The position numbers and the translations under genes were made by a program. Positions 1-7,797 of a DNA stretch of 55,306 nucleotides are shown here, in pieces. Each line of letters begins with the position of its first letter. The first letter of the stretch is position 1. The notes beneath the pieces are model-generated. The model had not been told where the DNA came from. It ran no database searches and saw only the letters and a program-made list of their open reading frames with translations. This stretch comes from an uncultured Clostridia bacterium (GTDB lineage: Bacteria > Bacillota > Clostridia > Oscillospirales > Acutalibacteraceae): the NCBI GenBank assembly GCA_944384905.1, contig CALWVE010000019.1:1-55306 (forward strand). The letters run 5' to 3'.

Positions 1-346
1 TCCGGCTGGTATCCAACTGGAATTCGTACATCTGCAAAAGATTCACTTCCTCCGGCAGCTCACCGTAAATCGTTTGATCTACTTCCACCGTGCGCACATC
101 CCCAAACTGGCGGACGCTGAACGGCTCTTCAGCAATGCGGCCAATTACAATCAAGACATCCTCCCAGTTATAGAACGATGTATCCCCCATAATCGTCTGC
201 AAAGAATCAAAACTATGGCCGGTTGCCATCTCGCCCCCGGAAGTTGAACGGGAAGAAGCGGTAGACGAAGACGAACCGCCAGATGTACAGCCAGAAAGTG
301 AGAAAACAAGGCAGAGTACCAAAAAAATAGCAAAACACTTTTTCAT
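1..346 (-). CDS. Lipoprotein of unknown function, 5' part only (runs off left edge)
   Basis: The first 115 codons are seen. The protein begins with MKKC, a hydrophobic stretch and the lipobox LSGC, so it should be exported and lipidated at Cys20. A Ser/Thr-rich linker follows (residues 21-38). The visible mature part has the pattern VLIVIGRI ... TVEVDQTIYGELPEEVNLLQM, which resembles part of the membrane-anchored protein at 51342-52091 (IIEGKIV ... LEHVWYGDIPE). The start ATG is preceded by AAGGAGA at good spacing. I do not recognise the family. The coding sequence continues beyond position 1, so length and C-terminal domains are unknown. Confidence 0.75.
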   Translation of the reverse strand, partial: MKKCFAIFLVLCLVFSLSGCTSGGSSSSTASSRSTSGGEMATGHSFDSLQTIMGDTSFYNWEDVLIVIGRIAEEPFSVRQFGDVRTVEVDQTIYGELPEEVNLLQMYEFQLDTSR

Positions 347-465
347 AACGCATTCTCCTTTTCGAATAAAGACATAGGCCCACATATAGTATACAATCTA
401 TCTAATAAAAAGAAAAGTGTGTTGAAAAATATATTTTATTTTTTCTGCTTGCTAATTAATTTGCC

Positions 466-500
466 GAAAAAAGAGCCACACGGTATTAACGTGTGGCTCT
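466..500 (-). terminator. Intrinsic terminator of the dehydrogenase/ThuA operon
   Basis: An 11-bp perfect stem (472-482 with 490-500) and a 7-nt loop are followed, on the minus strand, by a run of six T. It lies just after the stop of the last operon gene at 516. Confidence 0.85.
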
Positions 501-515
501 GGGCTTTTATTGGGA

Positions 516-1631
516 TCAATCGAGAATACCGTGAACCGGATTGTTCTTCATCGGTTCGCCGCGGGTATATTTGGACTGAATCGGCACCACCGCGCCTGCT
601 TTGCTGCTCTTTTCAAAGCTCTGCATAATCTCCAACACATGGTAGGTCTGCTGATAGGTTTCGCGGGCGTCGCGGCCTGTCTGCAGCGCCTTGGCCATAT
701 CGGCCAGACCCAGCGCACGGGAGTTTTCACAGTAATCGAAGCACAGCGGCACTTCCATCACCGTTTTATCCTTGCTTTCCTGACGCAGCAGTTTGACCGG
801 GCCGCCGAACGTGTTCGGATCGGGCACAAACAGCGTACCCTTGGTACCGTAAATTTCAAGCCGCGCCTGACCGGGATAGCATACGTCAAACGTCGTGAAG
901 ATCGTACCGGTCGCGCCGTTTTCAAAATTCATGATACCCGTCACATAAGTGGGCACTTCCACCTTCACTTCTTCACCGCAATGCGGCTGGCTGGTGATCG
1001 TACGGGTGGGGAACGCCGACTTCGTCACGCCCATCACGCTGGAAACGCCGCCCAGCAGGTTGACCATCGCCGTGATGTAATACGGACCCATATCCATCAT
1101 GGGGCCGCCGCCGTACTGATAATAGAAAGCCGGGTCCGGATGCCAGCTTTCGTGGCCTCGGCAGATCATAAACGCCGCTGCACCGATCGGCTCGCCGATG
1201 TAGCCGTCGTCAATCAGCTTGCGACAGGTCTGGATACCGGCGCCCAGGAACGTATCGGGTGCGCCGCCCAGCATCAATCCTTTTTCCTGCGCCAGCTTGA
1301 CGATTTCGTCGGCTTCTTCCATCGAAGCCGCCAGCGGCTTTTCGGAATACACGTGCTTACCGGCTTTGAGCGCTTCGATCGTCACGCCGTAATGCTCATA
1401 CGGACGGGTCAGGTTCAGCACGATATCGATTTCCGGATCGGCAAACAGCTCATACATCGTGTCGTAAAGCTTGGGCACGTTGTATTTTTCCTGCGCCTGC
1501 TCGGCACGCTCGCGGATCAGGTCGCACACGGCAACCAGTTCGATTTCTTTAAAGCATTCGGTGATGTTTTTCAGGTAGATGCCGCTGATGGCGCCTACGC
1601 CGACCATACCGATTTTAACAGTCTTTCCCAT
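516..1631 (-). CDS. Gfo/Idh/MocA family NAD(P)-dependent oxidoreductase
   Basis: This is a 371-residue cytoplasmic sugar or cyclitol dehydrogenase. The N-terminal Rossmann motif GVGAISG lies at residues 11-17, the family signature EKP at 97-99, and the substrate-side segment GGGPMMDMGPYYI follows HPDPAFYY in the C-terminal domain. ATG 1631 is chosen because AAGGAGGAG precedes it closely; a frame-open extension upstream has no ribosome site. It is the last gene of a four-gene operon with two ThuA-like proteins and a second dehydrogenase, 26 nt after the preceding stop. Family members oxidise or reduce sugar hydroxyls. With ThuA neighbours a role in 3-keto-glycoside metabolism is inferred. The exact substrate cannot be read from the sequence. 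Confidence 0.9.
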   Translation of the reverse strand: MGKTVKIGMVGVGAISGIYLKNITECFKEIELVAVCDLIRERAEQAQEKYNVPKLYDTMYELFADPEIDIVLNLTRPYEHYGVTIEALKAGKHVYSEKPLAASMEEADEIVKLAQEKGLMLGGAPDTFLGAGIQTCRKLIDDGYIGEPIGAAAFMICRGHESWHPDPAFYYQYGGGPMMDMGPYYITAMVNLLGGVSSVMGVTKSAFPTRTITSQPHCGEEVKVEVPTYVTGIMNFENGATGTIFTTFDVCYPGQARLEIYGTKGTLFVPDPNTFGGPVKLLRQESKDKTVMEVPLCFDYCENSRALGLADMAKALQTGRDARETYQQTYHVLEIMQSFEKSSKAGAVVPIQSKYTRGEPMKNNPVHGILD

Positions 1632-1657
1632 GGGAAACTCCTCCTTCGGCGGCAAGA

Positions 1658-2380
1658 TCAATACATCTTCGCCGTATTTTCAAAACGCTCGGTCGTCAGA
1701 TTGTGATCGATCGCATACTGCTTGCCTTCGCCGGCCCATACCATGCCGCGCTCCATGAGGATCTGCGCGTTGGGCGACTTATCAAACACGTCGTCGTGAT
1801 GACCCAGCGAGGTGTAGAACACGCGGCCGTTGCCCCAGTATTTCGTCCAGGCAACCGGCATATCGACCGGCTTGTTGGAAATGTGATAATACGGCACAAT
1901 CGGGAAGCGCGTCGTGGCCAGTACTTCAATGGAAGGATCGATATGCAGATAATAATGTTCGCTGCAAACCGGGAAATCGTCCAGGCCTTCCACGATGGGG
2001 CTGGAACCGTGGCAAATGTTGACGGTGTATTCGATGCCGTCGCCGCCCGGATGACTGACCCACTGGCCGCCGGTGATAAACTGCCATTCAGTATTCTGGC
2101 GGAAAGAATCGCACATGCCGCCGTGGCACCCCGCCAGACCGACGCCCGCACCGATAGCCTTGCACAGATTATCAACATACTCGCGCTTGATCTCTCCCAT
2201 CGTCCAGCAGGCAACGATCAGATCAAGGCCCATCAGCATATCGAGATCGTCAAGCACATCGAGCGTATCGCTGATGGTGCAGGTATAACCGTTCTTTTCA
2301 AGCAATCCGGCAAAACGTTTCGAGGTAAGCTTCGGCTCATGTCCGTCCCAGCCGCCCTGTAAAATCAATGCTTTTTTCAT
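1658..2380 (-). CDS. ThuA-like domain protein (paralogue 1)
   Basis: This 240-residue protein belongs to the ThuA-like group with a class I glutamine-amidotransferase-like fold. The start is MKKALILQGGWDGHEP. The segment GVGLAGCHGGMCDSF, the WQFITGGQWVSHPGG loop and the C-terminal GRVFYTSLGHHDDVF block are typical. It differs clearly from the second ThuA-type protein encoded next to it, so the two are not a recent duplication. ThuA proteins act with Gfo/Idh/MocA dehydrogenases on keto-sugars, as in trehalose use in rhizobia. The reaction here is inferred only. A good ribosome site (GGGAGAAG) precedes the ATG. Confidence 0.85.
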   Translation of the reverse strand: MKKALILQGGWDGHEPKLTSKRFAGLLEKNGYTCTISDTLDVLDDLDMLMGLDLIVACWTMGEIKREYVDNLCKAIGAGVGLAGCHGGMCDSFRQNTEWQFITGGQWVSHPGGDGIEYTVNICHGSSPIVEGLDDFPVCSEHYYLHIDPSIEVLATTRFPIVPYYHISNKPVDMPVAWTKYWGNGRVFYTSLGHHDDVFDKSPNAQILMERGMVWAGEGKQYAIDHNLTTERFENTAKMY

Positions 2381-2442
2381 GATAACTTCTCCCTTCTGAT
2401 TACACTGAACCTTTCACCGCCATTCGGCCGCGCAAAAGGCTC

Positions 2443-3174
2443 TCAAATCGAATCCCGCCCCACAACCGGCGGGGTATTGCCATAGGTTTCCTGCGGAATT
2501 TCTGCTTGAGGCGCTGCCCAGCGCACCGCGTTGCAGATCACTTTCTGGATCTCGGGCTGGAAATACACCGGGAACGACTCGTGTCCCGGGCGGAAATAGA
2601 AAACCTTTCCCCGGCTTCTCCGCCAGCAGCATCCGCTGCGGAACACTTCCCCGCCCTCAAACCAGCTGATAAAAACCTGCTCATCGGGCTGCGGAATGTC
2701 AAAGTGTTCGCCGTACATTTCTTCGTGTTCCACGATGATCTTTTCATCAAGTCCCGATACAATGGGATGCCCGGGATTCACCACCCACAGGATCTCTTTT
2801 TTGCCGTCCTCCCGCCATTTCAGGCGGCTGGAATCTGTTCCGCACAATTTCCTGAAAATTTTGGAAGCATGCCCGGAATGCAGCACGATGAACCCCATTC
2901 CGTCCAGAACCCGGCGGTAAACGCGCTCCACGATTTCGTCCGCGACTTCCTCGTGCGCCATATGTCCCCACCAGATGAGAACATCCGTCTGATCGAGCAC
3001 GTCGCAGGTCAGGCCGTGTTCCGGCTCACGCAAAGTCGCCGTTTGTACCGCAAAGCCTTCTTTTTCCAAAAAATCCCGGATACATCCGTGAATTCCCTGC
3101 GGATACACTCGGGTTACCTGTTCGGACTGAACTTCATGCAGATATTCGTTCCAGACCGTGACGCGAATCGCCAT
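2443..3174 (-). CDS. thuA: ThuA family protein (paralogue 2, closest to trehalose-utilisation ThuA)
   Basis: This 243-residue protein begins [14 protein letters not shown]. It has the ThuA block [14 protein letters not shown], then [24 protein letters not shown] and [14 protein letters not shown]. This pattern is that of true ThuA. The start at 3174 is fixed by GGGAGGAAA just upstream; the frame is open eight codons further but lacks a ribosome site. In rhizobia ThuA and ThuB (a Gfo/Idh/MocA dehydrogenase) work together on trehalose and related disaccharides through 3-keto intermediates. The adjacent dehydrogenase gene 24 nt upstream in the operon fits that pairing. The substrate in this organism is unproven. 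Confidence 0.88.
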   Translation of the reverse strand: MAIRVTVWNEYLHEVQSEQVTRVYPQGIHGCIRDFLEKEGFAVQTATLREPEHGLTCDVLDQTDVLIWWGHMAHEEVADEIVERVYRRVLDGMGFIVLHSGHASKIFRKLCGTDSSRLKWREDGKKEILWVVNPGHPIVSGLDEKIIVEHEEMYGEHFDIPQPDEQVFISWFEGGEVFRSGCCWRRSRGKVFYFRPGHESFPVYFQPEIQKVICNAVRWAAPQAEIPQETYGNTPPVVGRDSI

Positions 3175-3198
3175 TTTGTTTCCTCCCCGCGCCGCCAA

Positions 3199-4257
3199 TC
3201 AGATTCGGCAGGCGATGCCGTGGCCCTGCTTTTCGGCTTCGAAAATCAGATCGATCACTTTCATCACGCGCAGGCACTGTTCGGGCTTAACAATCAGTTC
3301 CGCGCCATTATCGATGACATCGACGATATTCTTATAATAATCCGACCAGTCTGTTTTGACTTCGGGCAGCGGTTCTTCCTTGGTGGTATAAGCCGGGCGC
3401 GGCGCCATCGTGCGGGTGGGACCGGCTTCGGTGTAGACGATATCGTCGTCCCAAGCCATTTCGCCGGCGTCTTCGCGCAGCTGAACCGTCTTGCCGTGGC
3501 AGGCCCAGTCTTCTACAACCGCCGTACCGTTTGTGCAGCTGACATGCCAGCGCGGCAGGTTCACAAAGCAGTTGGTGGACATTTCAAGCAAAGCGGAAAC
3601 GCCGTTTTCAAAGCGCAGAAACAGCTTGATGTTGTCGTCCACTTCTTCGGAAAAAACAATCTGCAAATGTGCATCCACAGAAACGACCGGCGAATGAATC
3701 ATATCCATCATCTGGTCGAGCAGGTGCACGCCCCAGTCGAGCACCATGCCGCCGCCGTTTACTTTGTAGCCACGCCAGCCGTACATAGCCCCGCGCGAAC
3801 CCTGTACACGGCTTTCGATAAAGTACGGCGTGCCGATACGGCCGTTTTCGATGATCTCACGCACAATGCGGTAGTCTTTATCCCAGCGGCGGTTCTGATG
3901 TACGGAAAACAGCTTGCCGGTTTCTTTGGAAGCGGCAATCATCTCTTCCAGCTCGGCGGCATTCATGGCCACCGGCTTTTCGCACACCACGTTTTTCCCG
4001 GCGCGCAGGCAGGCGATCACCAGATCTTTATGGAAGTTGTTGGGAACGGCCACCGTGACCAGATCCACTTCCTTGTCTTCCAGCAGTTCATCCAGCGAGC
4101 TATAGGCGTACAGGCCGTCTTCTTTGGCCTTTGCGCGAGCTTCTTCGCGGATATCCCAGATTCCCTTTACGGTGATTTCCGGAATTTTTTCCGCCATATT
4201 TTTGCAGTGCCATCCGCCCATGCCGCCGTATCCGATTACAGCTAACGTATGTTTCAT
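3199..4257 (-). CDS. Gfo/Idh/MocA family oxidoreductase (first gene of operon)
   Basis: This 352-residue NAD(P)-dependent sugar dehydrogenase has a Rossmann motif GYGGMGG at residues 9-15, the signature CEKPVAM at 92-98, and GGGMVLDWGVHLLDQMM in the C-terminal substrate domain. The start is set by GGGGAGGA upstream of ATG 4257. It is the promoter-proximal gene of the minus-strand operon and probably plays the ThuB-like part for the ThuA protein encoded next. It is divergent from an AraC regulator, which likely senses the inducing sugar. It differs enough from the second dehydrogenase in the operon that the two may act on different steps. Confidence 0.9.
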   Translation of the reverse strand: MKHTLAVIGYGGMGGWHCKNMAEKIPEITVKGIWDIREEARAKAKEDGLYAYSSLDELLEDKEVDLVTVAVPNNFHKDLVIACLRAGKNVVCEKPVAMNAAELEEMIAASKETGKLFSVHQNRRWDKDYRIVREIIENGRIGTPYFIESRVQGSRGAMYGWRGYKVNGGGMVLDWGVHLLDQMMDMIHSPVVSVDAHLQIVFSEEVDDNIKLFLRFENGVSALLEMSTNCFVNLPRWHVSCTNGTAVVEDWACHGKTVQLREDAGEMAWDDDIVYTEAGPTRTMAPRPAYTTKEEPLPEVKTDWSDYYKNIVDVIDNGAELIVKPEQCLRVMKVIDLIFEAEKQGHGIACRI

Positions 4258-4294
4258 ATGAAAATCCTCCCCGAATGTGGGTTCTTTTGATTGC

Positions 4295-4303
4295 ATTATA
4301 GCA
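4295..4303 (-). promoter_or_regulatory. Extended -10 promoter of the ThuA operon
   Basis: On the minus strand the sequence TGCTATAAT is an extended -10 element, about 40 nt before the first start codon. No good -35 is visible, which suits activation by the divergently encoded AraC-type protein. Confidence 0.5.
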
Positions 4304-4387
4304 CCCTTTCTGGTAAAATACGTGTCATAAGCGATTTCGTTTTAGCCAAATATTGCGCTCTTATAGAACATGGGGGAGGAATCCGCT

Positions 4388-5203
4388 ATGCCGGAAAAAA
4401 ACACGCGCGCTTATTATGAAAACCGCTCGGACCGCGCGGCCGATATTCAGGCTTCCAACGGCGGAAACATGAATTTCCCGGCGCATCTGCATAACGATAT
4501 TGAGTTGTTTCTGGTTCAGGAAGGTCGCGTTCGTGTCACGGTGGACGATCAAACGCGCGAGCTCTCCGCCGGAGGAATGGCCGTTGTTTTCCCGAACACG
4601 ATCCATTCCTATCAAACGCTCACCCCGCAAAGCCGCCATCTGATCGTCATTGCGGGCGCGGCTTTTCTGGGGGAATCTTACACGCGCCTTACACATTCCC
4701 GCGCGGTATGTCCTTTTCTGGAAGGCGAGGCGCTGCATCCTGATATTCCCTACGCGATGGAGGGGCTGGTTCGGCAGGTCAAAACCGATCCCGATCCCGA
4801 AATTTACCGGGCGCTGCTGCGGCTGATTCTGGCGCGTATCTTCGCCGTTTTGCCAACCGAGCCCGCCCAGGAGCCGATCTCCATAGATTTAGCCGGAAGC
4901 TTAGTTCAATATCTGGCGCAAAATTTCGAGCGCCCGCTTACACTCGATATTCTTTCGCGTGAACTGGGCGCGAGCAAATACCATATCTCACATGTCTTTT
5001 CCCACCGGCTGCACACCAGCTTCAGCGACTATGTCCACTTTTTGCGCCTAGCCAAAGCGCAGGAGCTTTTAAGCACCACGCACATGAGCATGCTCGAAAT
5101 CAGTTTAAGCTGCGGATTTACCAGCCTGCGCACGTTCAACCGCGCTTTTCAAAAACAGCTGGGGCTTTCGCCCAGGCAGTTTCGAACACGGAAAAATGTC
5201 TGA
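4388..5203 (+). CDS. AraC family transcriptional regulator with cupin sensor domain
   Basis: This 271-residue regulator has an N-terminal cupin-like ligand pocket (HLHNDIELFLVQEGRVRV, then MAVVFPNTIHSY) and a C-terminal pair of helix-turn-helix motifs from about residue 170 (LSRELGASKYHISHVF and ISLSCGFTSLRTFNRAF, ending LSPRQFR). The start is ATG 4388, with GGGGGAGGA seven bases upstream; an in-frame ATG at 4370 has no such site. It is transcribed away from the dehydrogenase/ThuA operon across a 130-nt gap, so it probably activates that operon in response to a sugar. Confidence 0.92.
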   Translation: MPEKNTRAYYENRSDRAADIQASNGGNMNFPAHLHNDIELFLVQEGRVRVTVDDQTRELSAGGMAVVFPNTIHSYQTLTPQSRHLIVIAGAAFLGESYTRLTHSRAVCPFLEGEALHPDIPYAMEGLVRQVKTDPDPEIYRALLRLILARIFAVLPTEPAQEPISIDLAGSLVQYLAQNFERPLTLDILSRELGASKYHISHVFSHRLHTSFSDYVHFLRLAKAQELLSTTHMSMLEISLSCGFTSLRTFNRAFQKQLGLSPRQFRTRKNV

Positions 5204-5210
5204 TATTCCC

Positions 5211-5238
5211 TTGACTTTTTCGCAATCTCTGATACAAT
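5211..5238 (+). promoter_or_regulatory. Sigma-70 type promoter for MATE-ylmH
   Basis: TTGACT (5211-5216), a 16-nt spacer and TACAAT (5233-5238). The predicted start of transcription is near 5245, at the edge of the hairpin at 5241-5279. The -35 and following bases (TTGACTTTTTC) are repeated in the glnN promoter at 9960. Confidence 0.65.
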
Positions 5239-5240
5239 AA

Positions 5241-5284
5241 AAAAGCCGGCTTTCCGGGTTTTCGGAAATGCCGGCTTCTTTTGG
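5241..5284 (+). terminator. Terminator-like hairpin between araC-type gene and MATE gene
   Basis: AAGCCGGC and TTTCCG pair with CGGAAA and GCCGGCTT (one bulged T) and are followed by CTTCTTTT. It can end the araC-type transcript. It also forms the first bases of any message started at 5245, so it could act on the MATE gene. Confidence 0.65.
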
Positions 5285-5319
5285 CATTGATTCAAATTTA
5301 TTTTAAGAAGGAGAGTATC

Positions 5320-6681
5320 ATGGCTTCCGCAACGAAAAATATGACAACCGGTTCACCGGCCAAGCTGATTCTGCTTTTTGCACTTCCGCTGATGGTGGGC
5401 AATGTTTTCCAGCAGCTTTATACCGTGGTCGATACGATTGTGGTTGGAAACGCGCTGGGCATTGACGCGCTGGCCGCCGTAGGCAACGGCGAATGGCTCA
5501 ACTGGCTGGTTCTGAGCATGATTCAGGGCTTTGCGCAAGGCTTCTGCATTCAGCTCGCACAGGATTTTGGCGCCGGGGATTACAAGCAGCTGCGCCGCAC
5601 CTACAGCACCTCGGTTTATCTTTCGGCTATCTGCGCCGGGGTCATTCTGGTGCTCAGCCTTTCGCTGATGTTCCCTGTTCTGCGTCTGCTGAATACACCC
5701 GAAGAAATCATCGGCACGTCGGCCTCTTATTTGGGTGTGATTTTTGCCGGCGTACCGGTTGTTATGGCGTATAACCTGTTTGCCGCCGTCTTGCGTGCAC
5801 TGGGCGACAGCAAAACGCCCCTGCGCGCCATGATTATCGCTTCGCTGACCAATATCGTGCTCGACCTGCTTTTTGTTATGGTGTTCCACTGGGGCGTAGC
5901 CGGCGCCGCATTTGCTACGGTGATCGGGCAGGCGCTTTCGGCGCTGATCTGCCTGCGCGCCATTCGCCATATCGAGCTGCTTCGCATGGAAAAAGGCGAA
6001 ATGCATTTTGACCGCGCCTTGTCTGTGCGCCTGATACGCCTGGCCACGCCGTTTGCTTTCCAGAATTTCATTATCTCCGTGGGCGGCCTGGTGGTTCAGT
6101 TTGTGATCAACGGCTTTGGCGTGCTTTATATCGCCGGATTTACAGCCGCCAATAAGCTATATGGTATTTTGGAAATCGCCGCCTATTCCTACGGCTTTGC
6201 CATGACAACCTACGCCGGCCAGAACCTTGGAGCCGGAAAAATCGACCGCATCAGAAAAGGTACCTGTGCGGGCGCCTGGATGGGCGCGGTAACTGCAGTT
6301 ATAATCGGCATTGCCATGCTGGTTTTCGGTCGCATCATTCTGAGCTGCTTTATCTCAGGCGACGCCAGCGACGTAGCCGCCACGCTGGACATTGCTTATC
6401 ACTATCTCTCGGTTATGGCTGTTTTCCTGCCGGTTTTGTATCTGTTGTATGTATTCCGTTCTGTACTGCAGGGCATCGGCGACACCGTGATGCCCATGGT
6501 TTCGGGTATCGCCGAACTGGTGATGCGTATCGGCGTCATCCTGCTGCTTCCGCTCGCCATCGGGGAAGAAGGCTTGTTCTGGGCGGAAATCTGCGCCTGG
6601 CTGGGCGCGGATGTCGTGCTTTTCTCCAGCTATTTTGTACGCATGCGCCGCTTGAAGCGGGAGGTTCGCTATGACGGATGA
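5320..6681 (+). CDS. MATE family multidrug/toxic compound exporter
   Basis: This 453-residue integral membrane protein has twelve predicted membrane segments in two similar halves, the usual MATE size. It opens with TTGSPAKLILLFALPLMVGNV, then QQLYTVVDTIVVGNALG, the conserved N-terminal MatE block. The second half repeats it from ATPFAFQNFIISVGGL. It exports drugs or metabolites in exchange for Na+ or H+. The start is ATG 5320, preceded by AAGGAGAG. The 3' end overlaps ylmH by 11 nt, so the two are cotranscribed. The substrate is unknown. Confidence 0.9.
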   Translation: MASATKNMTTGSPAKLILLFALPLMVGNVFQQLYTVVDTIVVGNALGIDALAAVGNGEWLNWLVLSMIQGFAQGFCIQLAQDFGAGDYKQLRRTYSTSVYLSAICAGVILVLSLSLMFPVLRLLNTPEEIIGTSASYLGVIFAGVPVVMAYNLFAAVLRALGDSKTPLRAMIIASLTNIVLDLLFVMVFHWGVAGAAFATVIGQALSALICLRAIRHIELLRMEKGEMHFDRALSVRLIRLATPFAFQNFIISVGGLVVQFVINGFGVLYIAGFTAANKLYGILEIAAYSYGFAMTTYAGQNLGAGKIDRIRKGTCAGAWMGAVTAVIIGIAMLVFGRIILSCFISGDASDVAATLDIAYHYLSVMAVFLPVLYLLYVFRSVLQGIGDTVMPMVSGIAELVMRIGVILLLPLAIGEEGLFWAEICAWLGADVVLFSSYFVRMRRLKREVRYDG

Positions 6682-7417
6682 TGAACGCCTGCTGCGGCAT
6701 TTTCACGACCTGGCCGGCAAAGCTTACGCACAGAGCCGCCCGGTTTTCACCGGCTTTTTAAATGAAGCCGAACAGAGCCTGTTGCTGATGCACGCCGATG
6801 AGTTTTCCTATTGCGGGCTGGAATTTTTCGGCGGCACGCAGGGCTGCCAGCGGCAGATGGCCTGTTTTTCTCCGGAAGAAACAACCGTCTACCCTATCGC
6901 CTGCATTAAAATCGAACCCAAGCAGCAAAAATTTGCCGACCGGCTGACCCACCGCGATTTTCTGGGCGCTGTGATGCATCTTGGACTTGAACGCGACTGT
7001 GTAGGCGATATTCTGGTCAAGGACAACTTGGGTATGCTGTTCTGTACACAGACCATGGCCGCTTATATCGCTGAAAACATCGATAGCGTGCGTCATACGG
7101 CCGTGCGCTGCACCATTCTGGACAAGCCGCCTGAAGAGATGCTTTTCAAGCTGGAAGAGCAGCTCGTACAGGCAGCCAGCGAACGGGCCGACGCCGTGAT
7201 TGCCCGCCTGTTCCGCCTTTCGCGGGAAGAAGCCAACACGCTGTTCTTTTCAAAAAAAATTGCCGTCAACGCCCGGATCACCGAAAACAACAGCTGTCCG
7301 CTCAAGCCGGGCGATGTCGTTTCCGTTCGGGGTTACGGCAAATTTATCTTTGACGGTGTGGTTTCTCTTTCTAAAAAAGGAAAGTGCAACTGCCGGGTAC
7401 GGCTCTACACGCAATAA
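6671..7417 (+). CDS. ylmH: YlmH-type RNA-binding protein with S4 domain
   Basis: This 248-residue cytoplasmic protein has the YlmH N-terminal region (FLNEAEQSLLL, GGTQGCQRQMACF, YPIACIKIEPKQQKFAD, LTHRDFLGAVMHLGL) and a C-terminal S4 RNA-binding domain at about residues 170-235 (RLSREEANTLFFSKKIAVN, then PGDVVSVRGYGKF). In Bacillus and Streptococcus ylmH lies in the cell-division cluster and its product has been linked to ribosome quality control. Here it is detached and sits behind a MATE exporter instead. It overlaps the exporter gene by 11 nt, with its ribosome site GGGAGG inside that gene. Confidence 0.9.
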   Translation: MTDDERLLRHFHDLAGKAYAQSRPVFTGFLNEAEQSLLLMHADEFSYCGLEFFGGTQGCQRQMACFSPEETTVYPIACIKIEPKQQKFADRLTHRDFLGAVMHLGLERDCVGDILVKDNLGMLFCTQTMAAYIAENIDSVRHTAVRCTILDKPPEEMLFKLEEQLVQAASERADAVIARLFRLSREEANTLFFSKKIAVNARITENNSCPLKPGDVVSVRGYGKFIFDGVVSLSKKGKCNCRVRLYTQ

Positions 7418-7423
7418 ATCAGA

Positions 7424-7609
7424 TTATCGTTTGCGGGCGACACAAACAATCGCCAGTATAGTTCCCAAAATAACGGCTGCGCCTGCGGCTACCAGACCAA
7501 CAGCCCCCCACGGGATCGCCTTGCTGGTCACATAAACGGCTGTGGGGCCATCCGCGCCGCCGATAATACCGATTGATGCTGACTGTCCGGGATCAAAGAA
7601 CAATTTCAT
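7424..7609 (-). CDS. 61-residue membrane miniprotein with the GGADGPT signature of Na+-pumping decarboxylase beta subunits
   Basis: The protein is MKLFFDPGQSASIGIIGGADG continuing PTAVYVTSK, then one membrane helix (about residues 34-57) and a basic VARKR tail. The IGIIGGADGPTA segment is the signature seen in beta subunits (OadB/GcdB) of sodium-translocating decarboxylases, which are normally about 400 residues long with many helices. None of the rest is present, and no alpha, gamma or biotin subunit gene is near. It has its own promoter and a strong AAAGGAGG site, so it looks like a real gene and not debris. Such orphan miniproteins may exist in other gut Firmicutes; their function is not known to me. 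A partner or regulatory peptide of a decarboxylase encoded elsewhere is one possibility. Confidence 0.7.
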   Translation of the reverse strand: MKLFFDPGQSASIGIIGGADGPTAVYVTSKAIPWGAVGLVAAGAAVILGTILAIVCVARKR

Positions 7610-7624
7610 TTCAAACGCCTCCTT

Positions 7625-7661
7625 TTAGGATTATCCTAACGTATTCCTGCCGGCTTGTCAA
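7625..7661 (-). promoter_or_regulatory. Promoter of the miniprotein with a palindromic operator over the -10
   Basis: On the minus strand TTGACA (7656-7661), a 17-nt spacer and TAGGAT (7633-7638). The -10 lies inside the palindrome TTAGGATTATCCTAA (7625-7639; 6-bp arms, 3-nt centre), which is well placed for a repressor. The leader is only about 16 nt. The palindrome is loosely like DtxR-type boxes, which is not evidence enough to name a regulator. Confidence 0.6.
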
Positions 7662-7683
7662 TCGACAAGGCCGGTATTTTTTT
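7650..7683 (+). terminator. Intrinsic terminator of the MATE-ylmH transcript
   Basis: CCGGCTTGTC (7650-7659) pairs with GACAAGGCCGG (7664-7674, one bulge), followed by a T run at 7677-7683. It would end plus-strand transcription after it has crossed the oppositely oriented miniprotein gene. The same bases hold the miniprotein's -35. Confidence 0.65.
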
Positions 7684-7721
7684 ATAGCGGTATTAGAGTT
7701 TGTTATACTGCCTCCATTCGG

Positions 7722-7750
7722 TTGAACAAAACAACAAATCGTGCTATGCT
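7722..7750 (+). promoter_or_regulatory. Promoter of the chromate-type transporter operon
   Basis: TTGAAC (7722-7727), a 17-nt spacer and TATGCT (7745-7750), about 48 nt before the GTG start. Confidence 0.55.
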
Positions 7751-7797
7751 ATATCCGTTTGGTAAATCTTAGAGCATAACAGGAGGGAAAATCCAGA

